Shown piece by piece: positions 8,166 to 16,346 of a DNA stretch of 64,000 nucleotides. Below the pieces are notes generated by a model. That model did not search any database. It was not told the DNA's origin and worked only from the letters and a program-made list of their open reading frames with translations. The DNA comes from Bradyrhizobium ottawaense. Its GTDB lineage: Bacteria; Pseudomonadota; Alphaproteobacteria; Rhizobiales; Xanthobacteraceae. Numbering within the stretch: position 1 is the first letter of the stretch; each line of letters begins with the position of its first letter. The stretch spans positions 5,556,001-5,620,000 of the forward strand of contig NZ_CP029425.2 in assembly GCF_002278135.3 (NCBI RefSeq), written 5' to 3'. The position numbers and the translations under genes are program-made.

Positions 8166-10514
8166 CTACCATTTGAACGCGGCCGAGAGCTCATAGGTGC
8201 GCGGCGCACCGAGGAGGATCTGGTCGGGATAGAATGGATCGCCCCAGATCGCATAGCGCTTATCGGTGATGTTGCGCACGCGGAAGGTCAGGCGGGCCTG
8301 GTCGACCGCGTTGAATACCGTCTTGGGGATATCGACGAAGGCGTAGACGTCGGCGACGGTATACGCCTTCATCGTCACGACATTGGCATCGGTGTTGTAG
8401 CGGTCGCCGACATGGCGGCCGGTGATGCCGAGCTCCACCGGCCAGGGCGTGAAGAAGCGCCAGGATGCACCCGCATTCGCCACGATGCGCGGCACGTTCG
8501 GCGGCGTATTGCCGGAGAACGAGCCGCCGACGAAATTGTAGTCGGCATAGCGGGCGTCGACATAGGCGATGTTGCCCCACAGACGCAGTGGATCGATCGG
8601 ACGGACCGAAGCGGCGAGCTCGACGCCCTTCGACTCCTGTCGCCCGGCGATGTTGAGCGCCATGCCGCCGGCCGCGGCATAGACGTTCTTGCGCACGATG
8701 TCGTAGGCCGAGAAAGACCACTCCGCCCTGTTGTCCCAGAACAGGTGCTTGACGCCGGTCTCGTAGGTACGCGAGGTCGTCAGGTCGAGCGGCTGGGTCG
8801 GCGACAACAGGAAGCTGGTGTTCGCGGAGACGTCGGCGCCGGTGGCGTACTGGCTGAAGAAAGTCATGCCGGGCACGACCTCCCACGTATAGCCGATGCG
8901 GCCCGTCACCGGCGCCCAGTCTTTCGTGAACGGGAAGCCCGCGTTCACCAGGCCGGCGGCATCCGTCGAGTTGCGATCGAGCCCGATATGCTCGACGCGC
9001 AGGCCGCCGATCAGCGCGAAGGTCCGCGTCAGCTTCAGCCGGTCCTCGAACGACAGCGCCTCGTTGTCGATACGCGCGGTCTGCTGCTTGGTCGTGAGCA
9101 GACCGTAGAAGCCGCGGTTGGGATCGACCAGCGAAACATAATCGTTCGGGAAGTTTGCCGCGCCCGGCCTGACGAAGTCGAGATAGCTCGACGACAGCGT
9201 CGTGACCAGCCGGTTGTCGAAGCCTGCGATATTCGTGTCCCAGATCAAATCGGTGATGTTGCCGACGAGGCGCTGGCTGTGCGCGACATAGAAGCGCTCG
9301 CGATACACCTGGTTGTTGGTGGAATCGAACGCCTCGATCTCGTTGTTGAACCAGGTGCGCTCCGCACCGTAACCATAGGCCTGACTTTTCAGCGTCAGGT
9401 CCGGCGCCAGCTTCAGCTCGAAACCGCCGCGCAGCCACACCTCCTGCGCGACATTGCGGTTGTCGAGGACATTGTAGTTGGTATTGAAGGTGCGGTCGTC
9501 GATCGTGACAGCCCCAAGATCAGTCCTGTTGAAGTAGTTGCCGGAGACGATCCCCGTCGTCGCGTGCGATCCACTGAAAGCGATCGGCACCAGCGGCGCG
9601 CCCCAATAGGCTTTCGAGCGATCCTCGCGATACTCGATCGCGCCCCAGATCTTGAGACTGTCCGAGATGCGATAGTTGAGCTGGCCCGACACATCGAGCA
9701 TCTTGGTATTGGTGTCGTCGGCAAAGCCGTTGAGCGCCGAACTGCTGATGTCGAAGCGGTAGTCGAGGCCCTGCACATTGGTGCTGCCGCCCGAGCCGTA
9801 ATGCGCGCGGAACGAATTCAGCGAATCCCAGGAGAAATCAGCTTCGTTCCGGATCGCTCCCGTGTGCGGCTGCTTGGTCACAAAATTGATCGCCCCGCCG
9901 GCGGCGCCCTCGCCCGAGATCAGCGATGCCGGGCCCTTCAGGAATTCCACGGCTTCCAGATTGGCGGTGTCCATGATCCGCGAGGTCATGTTCTGCGGAC
10001 CGATCTTGATGCCGTTGTAGAGCGTGTTGATCTGGCTGTTGGTGAAGCCGCGCATCGAGAAGGCGGAAGGCTCGGCCGGATTATCGCCGGAGGTGACGCC
10101 GACCGCCCCCTGCGCCACGTCGGACACGGTGCGATAACCCTGCTCGCGCATGGTCTCCGCGGAGATCACCTCGACGGTCGCGGGCGTCTCGCGCACCGTC
10201 AGGCCGAGCCGCGAGGCGCTTTCGGCCACGGCATTGCTGTTGAGCGGCGTCGGGGGTGCCGCAGTCGGCACGGCAGGCTTCGGCATCGCTGCTGCGGTCG
10301 CCGGCCTGCGCGCTGCTGCGCGGCGCGTGCTCTGCGCCTCCCGGCCGGCAGGCTTGGCCTGCTTGCGGGATTGGGCCGGCGACACCTCGACCGGCGGCAG
10401 GGGCTCTCGGGCCTGCTGCGCCAGCGCAGCGGGCGGATCGAGAGCGGCAAAGGATGTGAGTGCCGCGGAGGCGAGCAGGAATTTTCGCGGTCGTACGATA
10501 CGGATGGAAGACAC
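8166..10514 (-). CDS. TonB-dependent outer-membrane receptor (siderophore-receptor type, B12-riboswitch controlled)
   Basis: A 782-aa outer-membrane receptor. It has a signal peptide ending near ALAQQ (residue 33), a Pro/Ala/Arg-rich linker with PLPPVEVSP as possible TonB box, a plug domain (LTVRETPATVEVISAETM ... SMRGF ... VEFLKGPASLISGEGAAGGAINFVTK), and a barrel ending in the aromatic tail YELSAAFKW. Plug and barrel look like ferrisiderophore receptors (FhuA/FoxA group) and the protein is longer than BtuB (about 600 aa). The start is GTG, with GAGG 9 bases upstream. A cobalamin riboswitch in its leader implies repression by B12, so the ligand may be a corrinoid, a cobalt chelate, or a siderophore under unusual control. 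Confidence 0.9.
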   Translation of the reverse strand: MSSIRIVRPRKFLLASAALTSFAALDPPAALAQQAREPLPPVEVSPAQSRKQAKPAGREAQSTRRAAARRPATAAAMPKPAVPTAAPPTPLNSNAVAESASRLGLTVRETPATVEVISAETMREQGYRTVSDVAQGAVGVTSGDNPAEPSAFSMRGFTNSQINTLYNGIKIGPQNMTSRIMDTANLEAVEFLKGPASLISGEGAAGGAINFVTKQPHTGAIRNEADFSWDSLNSFRAHYGSGGSTNVQGLDYRFDISSSALNGFADDTNTKMLDVSGQLNYRISDSLKIWGAIEYREDRSKAYWGAPLVPIAFSGSHATTGIVSGNYFNRTDLGAVTIDDRTFNTNYNVLDNRNVAQEVWLRGGFELKLAPDLTLKSQAYGYGAERTWFNNEIEAFDSTNNQVYRERFYVAHSQRLVGNITDLIWDTNIAGFDNRLVTTLSSSYLDFVRPGAANFPNDYVSLVDPNRGFYGLLTTKQQTARIDNEALSFEDRLKLTRTFALIGGLRVEHIGLDRNSTDAAGLVNAGFPFTKDWAPVTGRIGYTWEVVPGMTFFSQYATGADVSANTSFLLSPTQPLDLTTSRTYETGVKHLFWDNRAEWSFSAYDIVRKNVYAAAGGMALNIAGRQESKGVELAASVRPIDPLRLWGNIAYVDARYADYNFVGGSFSGNTPPNVPRIVANAGASWRFFTPWPVELGITGRHVGDRYNTDANVVTMKAYTVADVYAFVDIPKTVFNAVDQARLTFRVRNITDKRYAIWGDPFYPDQILLGAPRTYELSAAFKW

Positions 10515-10647
10515 GGTTTCGGGCCTCGGTATGACGTCAGTGGCACGTCACAGCGAACGAGGTCTCACCTTTTGGCCCTTCAGCCGTCCGATGAAGCCGA
10601 ATGTCTGTACTCCCCGACCGACATCTTCGCGTGTGACCACGGCTGAC

Positions 10648-10814
10648 GGCAGGTCTCCTGGCTCGCGGGTCATCACCACTTCGTCGCCTTCCCGGGACCG
10701 AGGACCCAGTGGCTTCTGACGAAGGATTATCCGCTCACAGTTGCGGGGGCAGCCACGGCGTTGGGGACAATGTCCCCGCACCGTATTCCCTTTTCATCCC
10801 CTCTCGGGGAAACC
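10648..10814 (-). promoter_or_regulatory. Cobalamin riboswitch 1, upstream of the TonB-dependent receptor
   Basis: On the minus strand the conserved blocks appear in order: GGTTTCC, AAAAGGGAA, CGGTGCGGGGAC, CCCGCAACTGTGAGCGG, the B12 box AGCCACTGGG (10705-10714), CGGGAAGGCG and GCGAGCCAGGAGACCTGCC. This matches the cobalamin riboswitch consensus closely. About 130 bases separate it from the receptor GTG, leaving room for an expression platform. High B12 should switch off the receptor and the PepSY gene. Confidence 0.95.
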
Positions 10815-10904
10815 GTCGCGAGCATCTAGGATTACCATCACAACAGAGTCAATGTGCCAGTTGCGGCGTTATGGCCACAACGACCAACTTCCTTGGAGAT
10901 GAGC

Positions 10905-11477
10905 ATGGAAGGCGAGACCTTCCTCTGGTTGATACGGCACGCGCCCGTCGCGGGCGTCACAGGCACGATCCACGCGTCCGACGCGCCGGCCGATCTCAGC
11001 GATCGCGCGCAACTGGACGCTGTGCGACGGCACCTGCCACCGGATGCCGCCGGCTATGCCAGCCCGTCGCGGCGTACGGTCGAGACGGCGCGCGCGCTGG
11101 GCCTCGAGCCGGAGCCCGTCAGTGAATTCCGCGAGCAGGATTTTGGTGACTGGACCGGCCATCGCCATGACGAACTCGAGGCGACCCGCGGTGAGGCCTA
11201 TGCGCAGTTCTGGAACGATCCAGCTGGCGGACGACCGCCGGGCGGCGAGAGCTTTGCGGATCAGGTCGCGCGTGTCCGGCTGGGCCTGTCGCGGATCGCA
11301 GCCGGATCGGCCACGCTCGTCGTGCATTCCGGCACCATCCGCGCCGCGCTCTGCATCGCGCTGGACCTGACGCCGACGGCGGCCTTGCGCTTCGTGGTCG
11401 ATCCGCTGTCGCTGACCCGGATCGATCGCCTCCTGAGCGGCTGGCGCGTCGTCTCCGTCAATCAGCGGATCAGTTAG
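10905..11477 (+). CDS. Histidine phosphatase, probable alpha-ribazole phosphatase
   Basis: A 190-aa cytoplasmic histidine phosphatase. The catalytic RHG-type motif is LIRHAPV near residue 10; FREQDFGDWTGHRHDE and the second histidine motif VVHSGTIRAA fit the phosphoglycerate-mutase fold. Its place among cobalamin genes suggests the alpha-ribazole(-5'-phosphate) phosphatase step of lower-ligand attachment (Salmonella CobC; not the CobC of Pseudomonas denitrificans). ATG 10905 is preferred because GGAG lies six bases upstream; ATG 10899 touches the same GGAG. It converges on cobT with an 8-base overlap. It has no riboswitch of its own on this strand. Confidence 0.8.
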   Translation: MEGETFLWLIRHAPVAGVTGTIHASDAPADLSDRAQLDAVRRHLPPDAAGYASPSRRTVETARALGLEPEPVSEFREQDFGDWTGHRHDELEATRGEAYAQFWNDPAGGRPPGGESFADQVARVRLGLSRIAAGSATLVVHSGTIRAALCIALDLTPTAALRFVVDPLSLTRIDRLLSGWRVVSVNQRIS

Positions 11478-12522
11478 GACGATCCGGCACATTGGCCTGC
11501 GCAAACGTCGCCATGCCGTTGTGGAGGCTGCAGGCGAGGCGCACCAGCGGCAGCGCGATGGCGGCGCCCGATCCCTCGCCGAGCCGGAGATCGAGGCTGA
11601 TCAACGGCTGCACGTTCAGCGCGCGCAGCACCAGCCGATGCCCTTGCTCCGCCGATTGATGCGACGGCAGCAGGAACGGCTGGCACGACGGATTGAGACG
11701 TGCCGCCGCCAGCGCCGCCACCGATACGATGAAGCCATCGATCAATACAGGGATGCGGCGCTGCGCGGCCGCGATGATCGCACCTGAGATCGCCGCGATC
11801 TCCAGGCCGCCAACGGCGCATAGGATTTTTTCCGGCGAAGCGCCGCCAACGCCGTGACGCGCGATCGCAGCATCAATCACACGGGACTTGTGCGCGCGCC
11901 CCGCCGCATCGATCCCGGTGCCGCTCCCCGCAATCTCTTCGGCGCTGATGCCGAGCAGGCCCGCCGCGATTGCCGCCGAGGTCGTGGTGTTGCCGATCCC
12001 CATCTCGCCGAAGATCAGGAGATCAGGCTGATGGGCAGCCGCACGTGCGACGGCGCGCTGGCCGGCCTCGAACGCATACCCCAGCTCGGCGGGTGCGAGA
12101 GCGGCTTCGACGCTGAAATCGCGTGTGCCGTGGCGCGGCTTGTCGGTGACGATTCCTGCCATCTCGTCCTGCGCCAGCGTGCCGGCGTCGACCACCTCCA
12201 GGCTCGAGCCAAGCTCGCGCGCCAGCACCGAGATCGCGGCGCCGCCGGCGGCGAAATTCGCCATCATCGCGATAGTCACGGCTTGCGGATAGGCCGATAC
12301 GCCCTGCGCGACGATGCCGTGGTCGCCGGCGAAGATGATGATCGGCACCCGTGCGGCACGCGGCTGTTCGGTCGCCTGCAGGCCCGCAAGCTCGATTGCG
12401 AGCTGCTCGAGCCGGCCGAGCGCGCCGGTCGGTTTTGTCAGTTGCGCCTGCCGCGCAATCGCCGCCTCGCGATGGGCCGCGGAGACATCGGGGCAGTTCT
12501 GGGGGACCCATTCGGGGAGCAT
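11470..12522 (-). CDS. cobT: Nicotinate-nucleotide--dimethylbenzimidazole phosphoribosyltransferase
   Basis: The enzyme makes alpha-ribazole-5'-phosphate from NaMN and 5,6-dimethylbenzimidazole, the lower-ligand nucleotide of B12. The 350-aa product matches the family length. Diagnostic segments are KPTGALGRLEQLA, FAGDHGIVAQGVSAYP, FGEMGIGNTTTSAAI and the C-terminal LRLGEGSGAAIALPL with the catalytic glutamate. ATG 12522 (MLPEWVPQ) is chosen over the longer open frame, which runs into cobF. It is the last gene of the riboswitch-2 unit cbiM-cobF-cobT. In Pseudomonas denitrificans nomenclature this protein is CobU; it is unrelated to the chelatase subunit also called CobT. Confidence 0.96.
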   Translation of the reverse strand: MLPEWVPQNCPDVSAAHREAAIARQAQLTKPTGALGRLEQLAIELAGLQATEQPRAARVPIIIFAGDHGIVAQGVSAYPQAVTIAMMANFAAGGAAISVLARELGSSLEVVDAGTLAQDEMAGIVTDKPRHGTRDFSVEAALAPAELGYAFEAGQRAVARAAAHQPDLLIFGEMGIGNTTTSAAIAAGLLGISAEEIAGSGTGIDAAGRAHKSRVIDAAIARHGVGGASPEKILCAVGGLEIAAISGAIIAAAQRRIPVLIDGFIVSVAALAAARLNPSCQPFLLPSHQSAEQGHRLVLRALNVQPLISLDLRLGEGSGAAIALPLVRLACSLHNGMATFAQANVPDRPN

Positions 12523-12532
12523 GCTGCCTCGC

Positions 12533-13282
12533 TTAACGTGCGCGCTTGAGAATGTAGCTGTCCATGATCCAGCCGTGCCGCTCGCGCGCTTCCTGCCGCG
12601 CCGCGACGATGCGCGGGCCAACCTCGGCGAGCGCGCCGGACATGATGATCTGGTCGGGCATGCCGAGATAGGCGCCCCACCAGATCTGCAAGCCCCGCTG
12701 ATCGAGCGATTGAAACGCCGTGCCGCCGTCGAGCATCACCACCACGGTATCGACATCTTGCGGCCAGCCGCCTTCGCGCAAGCGCCGCCCCGTCGTGACC
12801 AGAAAAGGCTCGCCGATGTCGTTGAGCGGCAGCGCATGCGCCGCGCACAGCGCCTGGATCGAGGTGATACCGGGCACGACCTCGATCGTCGGCAACGGAT
12901 TGAGCCGTCGTGCAATGCGCAGCGAGGAGTCATAGAGCGAGGGATCGCCCCAGATCAGCAGCGCAACCTTGCCTTCGCCTTCGAGATGGTTTGCGATCGC
13001 TTTCGACCAGGCCGCGGCAACCGCATCATGCCAATCGTCCACGCCCTTGCGATAGTCAGCTTCACCAGCGTCGCGCACGGGAAGGTCGAATTCGGCAATG
13101 ATTGTCTTGTCGCTGGTGAGCACGTCCGCGCAGATCGTCCGCCTGAGATCGGCGAGATCGGACTTTGCCGCCCCCTTGCGCGGAATCAGGACGAGATCGG
13201 CGGCGTTGATCGCCTGAACAGCGGCGCGCGTGAGCTGGTCGGGATCGCCGCAACCGATGCCTATCAGGGAGAGTGTGAGCAT
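12533..13282 (-). CDS. cobF: Precorrin-6A synthase (deacetylating)
   Basis: A 249-aa SAM-dependent methyltransferase that methylates C1 of precorrin-5 and expels the C1 acetyl group, giving precorrin-6A; the step is specific to the aerobic pathway. The N-terminal LIGIGCGDPDQLT is the tetrapyrrole-methylase P-loop-like motif, and VVPGITSIQALCAAHALPLNDIGEP is typical of CobF. The start codon follows a strong stem-loop that ends one base before the ATG, and no Shine-Dalgarno is visible. It lies between cbiM and cobT under riboswitch 2. Confidence 0.94.
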   Translation of the reverse strand: MLTLSLIGIGCGDPDQLTRAAVQAINAADLVLIPRKGAAKSDLADLRRTICADVLTSDKTIIAEFDLPVRDAGEADYRKGVDDWHDAVAAAWSKAIANHLEGEGKVALLIWGDPSLYDSSLRIARRLNPLPTIEVVPGITSIQALCAAHALPLNDIGEPFLVTTGRRLREGGWPQDVDTVVVMLDGGTAFQSLDQRGLQIWWGAYLGMPDQIIMSGALAEVGPRIVAARQEARERHGWIMDSYILKRAR

Positions 13283-13283
13283 C

Positions 13284-13320
13284 GCGAACGCGACGGGCGG
13301 CCCTGCTGGCCGCCCGTTCG
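13284..13320 (-). promoter_or_regulatory. Strong stem-loop between cbiM and cobF
   Basis: On the minus strand GCGAACGGGCGGCC pairs with GGCCGCCC and, after a five-base bulge, with GTTCGC, around a five-base loop. The hairpin fills the intergenic gap and ends one base before the cobF ATG. No T-run follows, so it is not a classical terminator. It could block cobF initiation, stabilise the cbiM mRNA end or mark a processing site. Confidence 0.65.
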
Positions 13321-13328
13321 CTTGTCTC

Positions 13329-14006
13329 TCAGGCCGCGTTGTGCAGGCGCGGGGTGACGAGGCCGGGCGCGGTGACGCCGCGCAGCGACTTCGCCAGTGC
13401 CAGCACCGCGAGATCGGCGAGCGGCTCGATCACGATGACGAGCGCATAGGACGCCGCGAACGTCGCGATGTTGGCGAGGTTGCTCATCGCAAAGCCCGAG
13501 CCATAGAGCGCCCAGAACGCCACCCAGGCGATCACGCCGGCCTGGTAGGTCGTCGAGAGCGCCAACGCCTGCCGATACTTCAAATCGACATAGGCGGTGT
13601 TGCGCGAGATGATCCGTGTGGCGATCGCCTGGATCGCGAACAGCGGCACCAGCAGCGTGGTGACGTTCATGCCGTATTGCGGGATGTCGGCCGGCTCGAA
13701 GAACACGCCCTGGAGCAGCAGACCGAAGGCAAGGCCGAACGCCGCCGGCGCCGCGCCGAACAGCAGGAACAGTGTCGAGCCGAGAATGAAGTGCACCTCG
13801 GAGACGCCGACCGGGAAGTGCGGCAGGATCTCGAAGAAAGTGAAGACGAGGACTGTGGTGGCCAGCGTCCGCGCCGCGAACGACGTGATGCCCTGCTCAC
13901 GCACGGTCTCGACCGCGAGCTTCAGCGCAACGCCGCCTGCGGCGATGCCGGTTGCGTAACTCAACACGAGCTTGGCGCCCGTCACGACCCCGGGTTCGAT
14001 ATGCAT
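13329..14006 (-). CDS. cbiM: CbiM-family ECF cobalt/nickel transport component
   Basis: A 225-aa integral membrane protein of the CbiM/NikM family, the substrate-binding component of energy-coupling-factor metal importers. The N-terminus MHIEPG matches the family's MHI start, where the N-terminal amine and His2 hold the metal. GVSEVHFILGSTLFLLFG, GLAFGLLLQGVFF and YGMNVTTLLVP are family segments; about six hydrophobic helices are visible. No cbiN, cbiQ or cbiO gene is found in the window, so it is solitary here. The leader carries cobalamin riboswitch 2, which supports cobalt as substrate; nickel is possible. Confidence 0.85.
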   Translation of the reverse strand: MHIEPGVVTGAKLVLSYATGIAAGGVALKLAVETVREQGITSFAARTLATTVLVFTFFEILPHFPVGVSEVHFILGSTLFLLFGAAPAAFGLAFGLLLQGVFFEPADIPQYGMNVTTLLVPLFAIQAIATRIISRNTAYVDLKYRQALALSTTYQAGVIAWVAFWALYGSGFAMSNLANIATFAASYALVIVIEPLADLAVLALAKSLRGVTAPGLVTPRLHNAA

Positions 14007-14059
14007 GGCTCAGTTCCTTCCTGCCGTCACACCCGACGGCCTTGGCCTCAAAACGTGCA

Positions 14060-14248
14060 GGGCCGGTCTCCTGGCTCGCGGTTCCCCGGGATTTCCGGCC
14101 TTCCCGGACCTTGCGGCCCAGTGGCTGATCGGAGTCCCTCACCGCTTACAGTCGCGGGGGCGGCTGGGGTTTTGGGCGCCGCAACTGGGTCCGCCCACCC
14201 CCATTCCCGATTATGCTCCGGCGCTTTGCGCCGCGTCGAGCACCATGC
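14060..14248 (-). promoter_or_regulatory. Cobalamin riboswitch 2, upstream of cbiM-cobF-cobT
   Basis: Minus-strand order: GGTGCTC, CGGGAATGGG, CCCCCGCGACTGTAAGCGG, the B12 box CAGCCACTGGGC (around 14116-14127), CCGGGAAGG and GCGAGCCAGGAGACCGGCC. It lies between the cobA stop and the cbiM start, about 54 bases before the cbiM ATG, so it controls cbiM-cobF-cobT separately from the upstream cobL-cobA genes. Confidence 0.95.
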
Positions 14249-14307
14249 CTCTCTTGTGTGCCCCTTTCGCTGAGCCTGCGTCAAGGGGCGAAGGGCGGCC
14301 AAGGCCG

Positions 14308-15039
14308 TCATGTGGGATAATCCCCCGCCAGCGCCCCAAACAGGATCACGGCGGCCGTCGAGGCGGCCCCGCCGCGCGCAAGCTGCTCGGCAAGCTCGGC
14401 GATGGTGGTGCGGACCAGCCGTTCGTCGGGGCGTCCGAGGGATTCGGCGAACAGCGCGGGGGTATCCGCAGCGAGCCCGTGCGCGATCAACTTTGCGGCA
14501 AGCGCCGGAAAGGTGCGCCGGCCCATATAGACCACGGTCGTCGCTTCCGGGTCGGCCAGTGCCCCCCAGTTCAGGTTAGGCGGCAACGCGCCGGTGACAT
14601 CAGCCCCGGTCACGAACTGCACCCGGCGCGAGGTATGGCGCCGGGTCAGGGGAATGCCGGCTTGCGCCGCGGCAACGCAGGCCGATGTCACGCCGGGAAC
14701 GATCTCGTAGCCGATGCCGGCCTCACGCAGCGTCTCAAGTTCTTCCTCGAGCCGGCCGAAAATGCCGGCGTCGCCCGACTTGAGCCGCACCACGCGTGCG
14801 CCTGTCGCCGCATAGTCGACCAGCAGGCGGTTGACGTGGTGCTGCTTGGTCGAGGGACGCCCTGCCCGTTTCCCCACCGCGACGAGATTGGCGCCTGGCC
14901 GGGCGAGATCGAGGATCGCGCCAGAGGCAAGATCGTCATAGAGCACGACGTCGGCTTCGCGCAGCCGCGCGGCGCCCTTGAGCGTGAGAAGCTCGGGGTC
15001 GCCGGGCCCGGCGGAGATGAAGGAGACGAATCCGCTCAC
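14308..15039 (-). CDS. cobA: Uroporphyrinogen-III C-methyltransferase
   Basis: This enzyme transfers two methyl groups from SAM to C2 and C7 of uroporphyrinogen III, giving precorrin-2, the entry to the corrin branch. The 243-aa length is that of monofunctional SUMT without CysG-type extra domains. Motifs: ISAGPGDPELLTLKG at the N-terminus, VRLKSGDAGIFGR, and EIVPGVTSACVAAAQAGIPLT. The GTG start overlaps the cobB stop (GTGA), making it the last gene of cobL-cobE-cobM-cobB-cobA. Confidence 0.96.
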   Translation of the reverse strand: MSGFVSFISAGPGDPELLTLKGAARLREADVVLYDDLASGAILDLARPGANLVAVGKRAGRPSTKQHHVNRLLVDYAATGARVVRLKSGDAGIFGRLEEELETLREAGIGYEIVPGVTSACVAAAQAGIPLTRRHTSRRVQFVTGADVTGALPPNLNWGALADPEATTVVYMGRRTFPALAAKLIAHGLAADTPALFAESLGRPDERLVRTTIAELAEQLARGGAASTAAVILFGALAGDYPT

Positions 15040-16346
15040 CGGTCCTCCGCGATCAGATGAAAGAAGGTGCCGGTGGCGTGGCCGCGCTGCGAGCCGGTCT
15101 CGGCGATGACTGCGCCAGTCGCATCATGCACGACCGCCAGCGGCGTATCAGGCTGGGCAAGAATGGTCGAATAGTGGAATTCGTGGCCGCGCAGGCGCGC
15201 GCCGGAGCGATGTCCCGGCATCGGCGCGGCGAGTTCGGCCAGACGATAACCGAGATGCATGCGGCGTTTGGCAAAGCTCGTCTCCAGGCCAAGCAGGCCT
15301 GTCATCTCGTGGCGGATTCCGTCCGCATCGGTCAAAGCGGTTCCCAGCACCATATAGCCCCCGCATTCGCCGTGCACCGGCCGCGTTTCGGCGAAGGCGC
15401 GCAGGCCGCTGCGAAAACGCGCATTGGCCGCGATCTTGCCGGCATGCAACTCGGGATAACCGCCGGGCAGCCAGCACACATCGGCGCTCGCGTCAGGCGC
15501 TTCATCGGAGAGCGGCGAGAATGTCGAGATCTCCGCGCCCGCCCGGCGCCAGGCTTCCAGCATATGCGGATAGACGAAGGAGAACGCCGCATCGCGGGCC
15601 AGCGCGATGCGCTGCCCCGGCGGTGTCACGTTCAGCCCATTCGCGGCAGGTTGCGGCGACCAGCTGGCAGCCGATCGCAGCACCGCATCGAGATCGACAT
15701 GCTCGGCGACGAAGCGCGCGGCCTCGTCGATCAGCTTGCCGATCTCGCCCTGCTCTTCGGCCTGCACCAGGCCGAGATGTCGCTTCGGCAGGCTGATCTC
15801 GGCATGACGCGGCAGCGCGCCGAACACGGCAATGCCGGAATCGTTGAGCGCACGCCGCACGAGGTCTTCGTGGCGCGGGCTGGCAACGCGGTTGAGCACG
15901 ACGCCCGCAAGGCGCACACCGGGGCGATAATCGCGAAGTCCCGCGGCGATCGCCGCCGCGGTCTGCGCCTGACCGGAAGGATCGATCACCAGCACCACCG
16001 GCCAGCCCAGCATCTCCGCAATGTCGGCGGTGGCACCGGTGCCGGAGACACCGCGCGCGGCGACGCCGTCGAACAGGCCCATCGATCCCTCGGCGAGCAC
16101 GACATCGGCGTCCGCGCCGCGGCTGACGAGATGGGCGATGCCCCCGCGGTCCATCGCCCAGCTATCGACGTTGACGGAAGCGCGCCCCGTGGCGGCGGCG
16201 TGGAAGGCGGGATCGATGTAATCGGGACCGCTCTTGAAGCACTGCACGTTCAATCCGCGATTGCGCCAGGCGCGCGCGAGCGCCAGCGTCAGCGTGGTCT
16301 TGCCGACGCCGGAAGCCGGCGCGGAGATGACGAAGCCTGCCGCCAT
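15036..16346 (-). CDS. cobB: Hydrogenobyrinic acid a,c-diamide synthase (glutamine-hydrolysing)
   Basis: A 436-aa ATP-dependent amidotransferase that amidates side chains a and c of hydrogenobyrinic acid. The N-terminal dethiobiotin-synthetase-like domain carries the P-loop SAPASGVGKTTL and FKSGPDYIDPAFH. The C-terminal class I glutaminase domain has the nucleophile in HGECGGYMVLG and the catalytic His region HEFHYST. ATG 16346 shares one base with the cobM stop (TGATG). The longer open frame upstream lies within cobM and has no family similarity. With CobN present, the aerobic hydrogenobyrinic-acid substrate is more likely than cobyrinic acid. Confidence 0.95.
   Translation of the reverse strand: MAAGFVISAPASGVGKTTLTLALARAWRNRGLNVQCFKSGPDYIDPAFHAAATGRASVNVDSWAMDRGGIAHLVSRGADADVVLAEGSMGLFDGVAARGVSGTGATADIAEMLGWPVVLVIDPSGQAQTAAAIAAGLRDYRPGVRLAGVVLNRVASPRHEDLVRRALNDSGIAVFGALPRHAEISLPKRHLGLVQAEEQGEIGKLIDEAARFVAEHVDLDAVLRSAASWSPQPAANGLNVTPPGQRIALARDAAFSFVYPHMLEAWRRAGAEISTFSPLSDEAPDASADVCWLPGGYPELHAGKIAANARFRSGLRAFAETRPVHGECGGYMVLGTALTDADGIRHEMTGLLGLETSFAKRRMHLGYRLAELAAPMPGHRSGARLRGHEFHYSTILAQPDTPLAVVHDATGAVIAETGSQRGHATGTFFHLIAEDR

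Noticed and set aside
7935..10646. A 903-codon plus-strand frame opposite the TonB receptor and PepSY gene
   Set aside because: It has a low-complexity Arg/Asp/Val composition, no motifs, and crosses two well-supported minus-strand genes and part of the riboswitch.
14250..14307. Hairpin GACGGCC-TT-GGCCGCC just after cobA as a terminator
   Set aside because: The stem is short and no T-run follows on the minus strand; it may be incidental in GC-rich sequence next to the riboswitch.
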